7,265 nucleotides of DNA from Defluviitaleaceae bacterium. Its GTDB lineage: Bacteria > Bacillota > Clostridia > Lachnospirales > UBA5962. This document shows, in pieces, positions 1 through 5,079 of this stretch (position 1 is its first letter; each line of letters begins with the position of its first letter). The notes below the pieces were generated by a model that was not told the DNA's origin, did not search any database, and worked only from the letters and a program-made list of their open reading frames with translations. The stretch spans positions 1-7,265 of the forward strand of contig WRFW01000149.1 in assembly GCA_009787435.1 (NCBI GenBank), given 5' to 3'. Both the position numbers and the translations under genes were made by a program.

Positions 1-2613
1 CAAAACACGTGTGGAAGCCCCTTGGTCTCTCCCGAGAATACCACCAGAAGCACTATTCCCGCCAGTACCGCTTCCACCGCCTATAACACCAAAATTTCCT
101 GCATTTCTTATAACTAAGTTTCGCCGCTCGCTTCGCCCAACTATACCACCAACAGGGTTTGCGGCTGTGTGTGTAGTAATAGTTCCATAGTTCAATGCAT
201 TAGTAATAGTTGCATCTACACCGACTACACGCCCAACTATACCACCAGTTCTTTCACGCCCGTTTATAGCAGCATAGTTTGAAACATCTCTAAGAAAAGC
301 ATTTGCACCTGCTATTTGCCCAACTAGCCCGCCAGAATTGGCTGGTCTTTGGGCAGCAGCCGCCGCTCTTATAGAAACTACACCGCTATTTGCTGTGTTA
401 GTAATTGTAAGCCTAGTTCCGCTTGCAAGCCCAACTATACCACCAGCACTAGCGACGCTAGCCCGGGCAGCAGTTGCAGCGGGTCGGTTATCACTTGCGG
501 CTGTTGTGCCTGTATCCCAATTGGGTGCCCCCTCGGTATCTCCATTGTTAAAAGAATTAGATATAGTTACACCGTTAGAAGCTATTTGCCCAACTAGCCC
601 ACCATTTCTAGCACCACCAACTACAGGACCATTATTTACAGCTTCATTAACAGCTATACGTGTATTCCCATTACCTGTTATAGTTCCGATTAACCCACCA
701 ATGTTTCCCCTTGCAGTTGGTGCAAGCCCTGAGCCTGACCCGCCAAGAAACACTTCACCTCTGTTAACTACATTACCATTAATAAAAACTTCACCGGAAG
801 GGGGTCTATGAAGCCTACCGATAATACCGCCAACGTGTGTGTTGTTGTTATTAGCACGCCTTTTATTAATAAAACCATAGTTTCTAGTGTCGGTTATATA
901 TAGCCTCCCTCTGGAGCGGCCAATAATACCACCCATTTCAGCACGCCCTAGCTGGTGTGCACTGCCCCCGCCTGGTGTGAAACCATTTGCCCCAGTAGAA
1001 CTGGAGCTATTCCAGTGGCGAAGCTGACCAATTAAAGCATCTGGGTTTGTTGCCCCTGCATTACCAGTGCCAGAAACAAAGTTTGGTATAAACCTGCCAT
1101 TTGCACTATTTTCTATCCGTACAACAGAAACAGGCCCAGTATAGCCGATAAGCCCACCAATTACAGCATTAGCACCTAATTGGTAAACCGTTGCATAGTT
1201 TCTTGAATTTTCAATAGTTACAGTATTGCGGACACGCCCTATAAGCCCGCCAACTCGCCCATTGGCTGAAGTATCACCGCCCGCCATAGTAACTCTTACA
1301 CGGTGTACATTACTAGTAACATTTCTAAGAGCTATAGAACCCGTTACTTCAGAACCGCCGACAATACCACCGCCCATTTGAATAGCGTGAATGCCATCAT
1401 TAGCAGCCCGAATGGCACCTGCAGCGTTTAAAGGTGGTAAAGTTTCAGTATTTTCTATATTGGCGTGGCCATTAAATAAAAAGCCTAAAACACCACCACC
1501 ACGGTTAACACCCGCAACAACATTAGTACGCCCACCGCCACGCATAATTACAGAAACAGAATTAACAGCTCCCTCATTAGCAGTAATATTTAGCGTGCCG
1601 CCCTCAATAGCACCGACTAAACCACCAGCAGCATGAATTCTATTTTGCGTTTGCGGATTAGCAAATATGTCCAAATCTTGAATAGACACATTTCTAATGT
1701 TTAATACGCTATTTCGGTCTACTTGACCGACCATGCCGCCAATTCTTCTTGCAGTATAGCCCGCGGTTGTAAGTCTATTTTGAACCATAGTCATTTGACC
1801 GGTTAAATGAACGTTATAAATAGAAACTATAGATTTTTTTCCATCATAAGCCACAGTACGCCCTATAACCATACCAATACCAGTTTGGCTATTTTCCCAA
1901 TCTGCACCAATTCCATTTTCAAGCCATGAATTAGTTAAATCGCCTGGGGCTGAAACTGCACTAGTTTCATGAAAATTAACGTTTCTAATTACAGCATTTT
2001 CACCTGCCAATTGAACAAAACCAATGCCTTGCCTTGCAAAATTCCCAGGCGGTCTTAATCTTAAATTAGTTATTGTGTTGCCTTGCCCATCAAAAATCCC
2101 TGTGAAAACACCCCTTCTTCCCTCAGTAGCTACATTTAAAGTTATATTACTCGTTAACACAAAATGACCACTATCGTTTGTAAAATCTCTACCATCTGTA
2201 GAAAAGGAACTATTAAGGAAAGCTAAAAGATGGTCTAAAGTGTCTATATAGACTACTGTGTTTTCATTTATAGGAGATATAGCGAGACTTATTATTTCTA
2301 TATCGCTCATACGGGCGGGCGGGGCTTCATACTCTGGTGATAACCCCTCATATAGATAAGAATCATCATAATCTTCTTCGTAGTGTCTATAATATTCTTC
2401 GTCTCTTTCTACTCTCTCATATTCATATGGAATGTCATCGGTGTTATCTTCTTCGTAAAATTCTATATTATTTTGGGTAGTTTCCGAAAATCCCCTTTCA
2501 TAGGAACTAACTTCTGCTAATATATTAATTGGCAAGCTATTAAAAATTAACGCCTGCAATATTATTAATGCTAAGAATTTATCGAAGAAGATTTTTTTAG
2601 GTTTAAATGCCAT
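1..2613 (-). CDS. Exported GLUG-repeat surface protein (5' part, continues past left edge)
   Basis: The reading frame is open for 871 codons from ATG at 2613 to the window edge, so the C-terminus and any cell-wall anchor are not visible. An AGGAG ribosome site lies 10 nt before the ATG. Residues 1-33 look like a signal peptide: lysines at 4-7, a hydrophobic core at about 13-25, and likely cleavage after ILA (33). Residues about 51-90 are very rich in Asp, Glu and Tyr. Around 169-185 there is a VFTGIFDGQGNTITNL segment, typical of the region preceding GLUG repeats. From 292 onward, 15 GG(L/I/M/V)(V/I/L)G cores occur, for example at 330, 455, 486, 639, 671, 761 and 822. They are spaced mostly 30-45 residues apart, and many are followed by a beta-strand and an N-S/N-Y-G type turn. 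This fits the GLUG family of bacterial surface/adhesin-like proteins, expected to fold as a repetitive beta structure. I found no cysteine codons. The gene is more GC-rich than its neighbours because of Gly and Ala. Its ligand is unknown; a role in adhesion is inference. Confidence 0.85.
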   Translation of the reverse strand, partial: MAFKPKKIFFDKFLALIILQALIFNSLPINILAEVSSYERGFSETTQNNIEFYEEDNTDDIPYEYERVERDEEYYRHYEEDYDDSYLYEGLSPEYEAPPARMSDIEIISLAISPINENTVVYIDTLDHLLAFLNSSFSTDGRDFTNDSGHFVLTSNITLNVATEGRRGVFTGIFDGQGNTITNLRLRPPGNFARQGIGFVQLAGENAVIRNVNFHETSAVSAPGDLTNSWLENGIGADWENSQTGIGMVIGRTVAYDGKKSIVSIYNVHLTGQMTMVQNRLTTAGYTARRIGGMVGQVDRNSVLNIRNVSIQDLDIFANPQTQNRIHAAGGLVGAIEGGTLNITANEGAVNSVSVIMRGGGRTNVVAGVNRGGGVLGFLFNGHANIENTETLPPLNAAGAIRAANDGIHAIQMGGGIVGGSEVTGSIALRNVTSNVHRVRVTMAGGDTSANGRVGGLIGRVRNTVTIENSRNYATVYQLGANAVIGGLIGYTGPVSVVRIENSANGRFIPNFVSGTGNAGATNPDALIGQLRHWNSSSSTGANGFTPGGGSAHQLGRAEMGGIIGRSRGRLYITDTRNYGFINKRRANNNNTHVGGIIGRLHRPPSGEVFINGNVVNRGEVFLGGSGSGLAPTARGNIGGLIGTITGNGNTRIAVNEAVNNGPVVGGARNGGLVGQIASNGVTISNSFNNGDTEGAPNWDTGTTAASDNRPAATAARASVASAGGIVGLASGTRLTITNTANSGVVSIRAAAAAQRPANSGGLVGQIAGANAFLRDVSNYAAINGRERTGGIVGRVVGVDATITNALNYGTITTHTAANPVGGIVGRSERRNLVIRNAGNFGVIGGGSGTGGNSASGGILGRDQGASTRVL
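135..600. repeat. Short exact DNA repeats inside the GLUG gene
   Basis: The 17-mer GCCCAACTATACCACCA (plus strand; codes for GGIVG on the minus strand) occurs exactly at 135-151, 231-247 and 429-445. A 20-mer, GCTATTTGCCCAACTAGCCC, occurs exactly at 311-330 and 581-600 and codes for the GLVGQIA core. Identity at synonymous positions suggests fairly recent duplication or gene conversion between repeat units rather than protein-level constraint alone. Confidence 0.8.
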
Positions 2614-2614
2614 A

Positions 2615-2675
2615 AAATCTCTTCTCCTAACATTTTTATATACTACCATTAACTATAATTCCTTGAAAGAGATTT
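2615..2675 (-). promoter_or_regulatory. Possible 5'-UTR hairpin over the GLUG gene start
   Basis: On the minus strand, AAATCTCTT (2667-2675 complement) is followed 43 nt later by its exact reverse complement AAGAGATTT (2615-2623 complement), which lies between the AGGAG ribosome site and the ATG. Pairing would hide the translation start. Nine A/T-rich base pairs over this distance can arise by chance, so this is weak. The 90-nt gap to the upstream regulator gene shows no convincing promoter or terminator; co-transcription with the regulator is possible. Confidence 0.25.
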
Positions 2676-2703
2676 GTTTATTCATATATGGCTAGCTTAA
2701 TAA

Positions 2704-3813
2704 TTAAAAATCATCGGCAATAGATGATATTGGCTTTTTCTCTAATCTTCTTTTTTGTCTATGCAAGATTTTTGCTATATCACAAAGGTCTCCAACACCT
2801 TCGGAGCCTAAGCCTACTGCATTAATTGCCAATTCTTCAATTTTAGTTTTTTCTTTATCATCATGAATAACTTTCTTATTTGGTCCAAAGTAAATATTAT
2901 CTGTTGAAATTGAAAATTTAGTTGCTATTTTTAATAATAAATAAGCTGAAATGCTTCTATCTCCCCTTTCTAATGCACTAACTTGGCTATGGCTTAAATC
3001 TAAATACTCACCTAATTCATAAAGAGTCATTCCATATTGTTCACGATAGTGCCTAATGTTAGAGCCTGTTCTAATATCAAATTGCTTTTTTGTAATATTA
3101 AATCCTGAAAAAGAGCTATAAAATTTCACAGTGTCTTTCATAATGATGTAAAGCTCTTTTTCTTCTGTTTCTCTGAGACGGACAAGATTGTTAATTACTT
3201 CTTCATTATCCCTTTCAAATATAGATTTTCTAATTAAAATAATAAGCTCATAAGGGCGAAGCTCTTTTCCTCTGCTGCTGCATATTGCTAGTGCATGGTT
3301 TAAATGCTCTTCAAAAAGTTTATTTAAAAGTTTAGAGCGGTCTGCTTCTTTTTCATGGTCTATCTCTGTATAGTCTGCTCTTAAAAGCCTGCTAGTCATA
3401 TTTGAATGTATAAAAAATTTAATCATATATATTGGTTTAACGTCTATAAATTTATTTAAAACAGATAAAACTTTTCTACATAGCATGTCTGATTCTTCAA
3501 AAGATTGTGCCCAAACAAGCACAGCTTGAGCAATTCTAACATCATCAAATTCCCATTTATCTATGCTTATTTTCATTAAACTTTCTATTATAGGGATTGC
3601 CATTTTACACATTTCTTTAAAATCATTAAAATTGCGTTCTTCAACGGATATTCTTAAAAGCACTAAAATATTTAATAATATTCTATCTTCGCTCTTATTT
3701 TCCGAAAAATATTTTTTTATTCTCTTTTCTAATGCAATGCTTCTATCTATGTTTTTATTTCCGCCGAGCTCAAAAAAATCTTCTATTAATTTTTTTCTTA
3801 TGTCTCTATTCAT
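2704..3813 (-). CDS. Transcriptional regulator with C-terminal Cro/C1-type helix-turn-helix
   Basis: This 369-residue protein is probably a cytoplasmic DNA-binding regulator. Residues about 252-309 form a clear HTH_3/XRE domain: IRHYREQYGMTLYELGEYL, then LSHSQVSALERGDRSIS, ending in an LLKIATKF helix and a DNIYFG finish as in phage repressors. Residues 1-250 are alpha-helical in character, rich in Leu, Glu and Lys, possibly TPR-like, but I see no clear repeat consensus. The tail (310-369) is charged and helical. Most peptide-responsive HTH/TPR regulators (the RRNPP group) have the HTH at the N-terminus; here it is near the C-terminus. The start is taken as ATG at 3813, with GGAG 9 nt upstream. 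A TTG at 3828 is in frame but overlaps that GGAG and has no ribosome site of its own. The gene lies 90 nt upstream of the GLUG gene in the same direction and behind a long terminator-ended leader. Target and effector are unknown; control of the GLUG gene or of itself is inference. Confidence 0.88.
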   Translation of the reverse strand: MNRDIRKKLIEDFFELGGNKNIDRSIALEKRIKKYFSENKSEDRILLNILVLLRISVEERNFNDFKEMCKMAIPIIESLMKISIDKWEFDDVRIAQAVLVWAQSFEESDMLCRKVLSVLNKFIDVKPIYMIKFFIHSNMTSRLLRADYTEIDHEKEADRSKLLNKLFEEHLNHALAICSSRGKELRPYELIILIRKSIFERDNEEVINNLVRLRETEEKELYIIMKDTVKFYSSFSGFNITKKQFDIRTGSNIRHYREQYGMTLYELGEYLDLSHSQVSALERGDRSISAYLLLKIATKFSISTDNIYFGPNKKVIHDDKEKTKIEELAINAVGLGSEGVGDLCDIAKILHRQKRRLEKKPISSIADDF

Positions 3814-3844
3814 AATTTTAAACTCCAATAATTATTTTTCATAA

Positions 3845-3881
3845 AACTTAAAAAAGCACCCACTATTTAAGCGAATGCCTT
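3845..3881 (-). terminator. Rho-independent terminator in front of the regulator gene
   Basis: On the minus strand AAGGCATTCGCT pairs with AGTGGGTGCTTT (12 bp including several G-U pairs) around a 5-nt loop, and the 3' arm runs into a stretch of six T. It lies only about 30 nt upstream of the regulator's ribosome site, with no room for a promoter between, so regulator expression from the 4138-4167 promoter must pass through it. Confidence 0.6.
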
Positions 3882-3890
3882 ATATTTTAT

Positions 3891-3950
3891 CTAAGCCCAA
3901 CCAACAAAATCTCTAGGGGCAAGGAGTACAATATCTAAGATATAGAACAC
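3891..3950 (-). CDS. Possible 19-residue leader peptide (second small frame)
   Basis: A GTG at 3950 opens a 20-codon frame ending in TAG, giving MFYILDIVLLAPRDFVGWA. A strong ribosome site AAGGAGAG sits 7 nt upstream, better than that of many real genes here. The peptide is hydrophobic with a mixed C-terminal half. It lies in the leader of the regulator, between promoter and terminator. It could be a regulatory leader peptide, a signalling peptide sensed by the regulator, or a chance frame. I recognise no family, and the length is too short to judge by coding statistics. Confidence 0.35.
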   Translation of the reverse strand: MFYILDIVLLAPRDFVGWA

Positions 3951-3988
3951 TTCGATTCTCTCCTTAATTATATTTTCTAAATAGAAGC

Positions 3989-4048
3989 CTACCAATCAAT
4001 TATAGGCTCTGATTTAAAAAAAGGTACAAATAAAGAAAATAATAACAT
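3989..4048 (-). CDS. Possible 19-residue hydrophobic leader peptide (first small frame)
   Basis: An ATG at 4048 gives MLLFSLFVPFFKSEPIIDW followed by TAG. An AGGGGG (4060-4065 complement) lies 11 nt upstream of the ATG, or 5 nt upstream of an in-frame TTG at 4054, so the start is uncertain. The N-terminal half is strongly hydrophobic. It precedes the second small frame in the same leader. A chance frame is quite possible. Confidence 0.2.
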   Translation of the reverse strand: MLLFSLFVPFFKSEPIIDW

Positions 4049-4128
4049 AATCAAATAATCCCCCTTTATAACATATAATTTTTAAGATTGCTGTCTCTGT
4101 TTAACTAGAAAACTACAAATTCTTAAAT

Positions 4129-4150
4129 AATGTGTTAATTATAACACATT
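4129..4150. promoter_or_regulatory. Perfect 9-bp-arm dyad (operator candidate) over the -10 box
   Basis: The arms AATGTGTTA (4129-4137) and TAACACATT (4142-4150) are perfect reverse complements separated by ATTA. The dyad covers the -10 box and the start region of the minus-strand promoter, where a bound dimer would block initiation. The nearby HTH regulator makes autorepression the simplest idea, but the binder is not shown by the sequence. On RNA it would lie mostly upstream of the transcript start, so a DNA role is more likely than an RNA hairpin. Confidence 0.6.
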
Positions 4151-4167
4151 GGCATGCTGTTTGTCAA
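4138..4167 (-). promoter_or_regulatory. Sigma-A type promoter for the regulator leader
   Basis: On the minus strand TTGACA (4162-4167 complement) is followed after 18 nt by TATAAT (4138-4143 complement), with a TGT immediately before the -10 box (extended -10). Transcription would start near 4131 and run toward the regulator and the GLUG gene. Confidence 0.75.
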
Positions 4168-4254
4168 TAGATTTTTCAGAAAAAAACAGAAAATTAACCT
4201 TATTTCTCACACAAGCTGCATTTTTTTGTGTTTTATATTTTATTTTAAAAGAGG

Positions 4255-4283
4255 TTGACATTCAGCGTGAATTATAGTATAAT
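4255..4283 (+). promoter_or_regulatory. Perfect consensus promoter for a short transcript
   Basis: TTGACA at 4255-4260 and TATAAT at 4278-4283 are both exact consensus with a 17-nt spacer. The expected start is about 4290. No gene with a ribosome site follows before the terminator at 4336-4375. Confidence 0.8.
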
Positions 4284-4289
4284 AATGTT

Positions 4290-4380
4290 ATGAGAAAAAC
4301 ACTTCTCCTATGTATTTTTTTATTATGAGTTTTATAAAAAGCCTAGCCCTATGCCAAGTAGAAGCTAGGCTTTTTATTTT
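4290..4380 (+). ncRNA. Candidate small RNA (about 90 nt)
   Basis: The span runs from the start predicted by the perfect promoter at 4255-4283 to the end of the terminator at 4336-4375. The 5' part is unstructured and carries CTTCTCCTA (4302-4310), an anti-Shine-Dalgarno type sequence, then a T-rich stretch. The same plus-strand 9-mer occurs at 2621-2629, opposite the ribosome site of the GLUG gene, so the RNA could pair with that site. A 12-codon frame (MRKTLLLCIFLL) begins exactly at the predicted start but has no ribosome site. Alternatives are an attenuated transcript leading to veg, or the remains of a lost gene. I do not recognise a known RNA family. Confidence 0.5.
4336..4380 (+). terminator. 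Strong rho-independent terminator of the small RNA
   Basis: AAAAAGCCTAGC (4336-4347) and GCTAGGCTTTTT (4364-4375) form a perfect 12-bp stem with a 16-nt loop, followed by a T-rich tail. The A-run on the 5' side means it could also act on the minus strand. Confidence 0.85.
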
Positions 4381-4408
4381 TTTCAAATTAAAAACATCTT
4401 ATTTAAAA

Positions 4409-4478
4409 GCTTCGGCACTTTCCAAAGCGAAGCAATTTAGCTTTTAGTTACTAAAAATTTGAAGGCTTCAAAGCTAAA
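4409..4478. repeat. Nested inverted repeats upstream of the veg promoter
   Basis: Three dyads are packed here: GCTTCG/CGAAGC (4409-4414, 4428-4433), TTTAGCTTT/AAAGCTAAA (4436-4444, 4470-4478), and the near-perfect palindrome TTTGAAGGCTTCAAA (4458-4472). The palindrome ends 13 nt before the veg -35 box, a typical place for an operator. No gene fits this stretch. Confidence 0.5.
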
Positions 4479-4485
4479 AAAATGA

Positions 4486-4514
4486 TTGACATATTGATAA
4501 TTTAGTGTTATAAT
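4486..4514 (+). promoter_or_regulatory. Perfect consensus promoter of veg
   Basis: TTGACA (4486-4491) and TATAAT (4509-4514) are separated by 17 nt, and a TGT before the -10 box makes it an extended -10. A very strong promoter fits the known very strong veg promoter of Bacillus subtilis. Confidence 0.9.
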
Positions 4515-4588
4515 GATAGTGGGATTTTTTTAATCATCACTAGCAAGTATACAAAAAAAGTCTCAAATAACTTTATTGAGGTGAAGAC

Positions 4589-4831
4589 ATGGTAATAGAG
4601 AAAAATTTAACACAGATAAGACAGTATATTACAGAACAAGTTGGAAAAGAAGTTCGACTGGAATCGAATAAACGTCATAATAAATCTACAGTTAATGAGG
4701 GTATAATTGCAAATGTCTACCCTAGTATCTTCACTATTGAGCTTAACCGTGGTAAAGAAACGGGCGTTAAAACTGCCTCTTACAGCTATACAGACCTATT
4801 AACAAACTCTGTTGAGCTATTGGTTCGTTAG
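4589..4831 (+). CDS. veg: Veg family protein
   Basis: This 80-residue protein matches the small cytoplasmic Veg family (formerly DUF1021), which is about 80-90 residues long in Firmicutes. The family features are visible: an N-terminal helical segment (LTQIRQYI), a VGKEVRLESN strand (18-27), the YPSIFTIEL motif (44-52), and the C-terminal ASYSYTDLLTNSVEL motif (63-77). GAGGTG stands 5 nt before the ATG and supports the start. In Bacillus subtilis Veg is strongly transcribed and has been linked to biofilm formation through the SinR pathway; its biochemical activity is not well defined, and whether that role holds here cannot be seen. It is transcribed alone from its own consensus promoter and ends at its own terminator. 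Confidence 0.92.
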   Translation: MVIEKNLTQIRQYITEQVGKEVRLESNKRHNKSTVNEGIIANVYPSIFTIELNRGKETGVKTASYSYTDLLTNSVELLVR

Positions 4832-4838
4832 CGATATT

Positions 4839-4878
4839 AAAGAAAGTCCAGCTTGTGATAAGTAGGGCTTTTTTTATT
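4839..4878 (+). terminator. Terminator after veg
   Basis: AAAGTCC (4843-4849) pairs with GGGCTTT (4865-4871), with one G-U pair and a 15-nt loop, extended by A-U pairs outside and followed by a T-run. It begins about 10 nt after the veg stop codon. Confidence 0.75.
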
Positions 4879-5052
4879 GTAATTTTTAAATCTGATTAAA
4901 TTTATTAAAACAACTTAACAAAGTTATAAATTTGGCATCTCAAAACTTGGGAATTTCTAAAAACCTAGCCAAGATTCCGTTTTATCATAAGAATGCTTAG
5001 GCATTTCAAAAATATACAAAATAAATTTTGATATAAAAATATTTGAATATTA

Positions 5053-5075
5053 ACCCCCTAAAAAGGGGTAGGAGG
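5053..5075 (+). promoter_or_regulatory. Hairpin and ribosome site before hflX
   Basis: ACCCC (5053-5057) can pair with GGGGT (5065-5069), or CCCCT with AGGGG in a shifted register, directly before AGGAGG (5070-5075). The spacer to the ATG is only 4 nt. The hairpin could affect ribosome access or mRNA stability. No convincing consensus promoter was found in 4879-5052, which is otherwise featureless AT-rich DNA. Confidence 0.4.
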
Positions 5076-5079
5076 TTAT

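Larger units (their letters stand above)
3846..4131 (-). promoter_or_regulatory. Long leader RNA upstream of the regulator gene
   Basis: No long gene fits 3814-4254. From the predicted start near 4131 the minus-strand transcript runs about 320 nt to the regulator ATG and meets a terminator at 3881-3845. Within it are two ribosome-site-led small frames (3989-4048 and 3891-3950), a hairpin AGCCTA/TAGGCT (3986-3991 with 4003-4008), and a CTCCTT (3921-3926 complement) able to pair with the AAGGAG ribosome site of the second small frame (3960-3965 complement). This could be an attenuator-type leader for the regulator, or a separate short transcript of about 285 nt. It matches no riboswitch class I recognise. 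Confidence 0.5.

Noticed and set aside
338..811. Open frame of 157 codons on the plus strand
   Set aside because: It is antisense to the GLUG gene, low-complexity in Pro, Ala and Leu, and arises from the glycine and valine codons on the other strand; no ribosome site. The shorter plus-strand frames at 349-597 and 1391-1636 fail for the same reason.
1..2613. Regular repeats resembling a CRISPR array
   Set aside because: The repeats are coding, degenerate at the DNA level, irregularly spaced and part of one long open frame with a signal peptide.
3814..3828. TTG start adding five residues to the regulator
   Set aside because: The TTG overlaps the GGAG that serves the ATG at 3813, so the upstream codons are the ribosome site rather than coding sequence.
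3563..3844. Plus-strand frame of 93 codons
   Set aside because: It is antisense to the regulator gene, has no family resemblance and no ribosome site; its hydrophobic look is what the opposite strand of Lys/Glu/Asn-rich coding gives.
4290..4328. 12-codon frame MRKTLLLCIFLL starting at the predicted transcript start
   Set aside because: It would need leaderless translation. It resembles the beginning of a signal peptide, so a decayed gene is thinkable, but it is too short to support as a gene.
4310..4447. 45-codon plus-strand frame starting in the small RNA region
   Set aside because: It has no ribosome site, runs straight through the terminator stem, and the product has no recognisable features; most likely a chance frame.
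4934..5011. GGCATCTCAAAA (4934-4945) and GGCATTTCAAAA (5000-5011) upstream of hflX
   Set aside because: Two 12-mers with one mismatch in AT-rich DNA, with no symmetry and no relation to a clear promoter; not enough to call a binding site.
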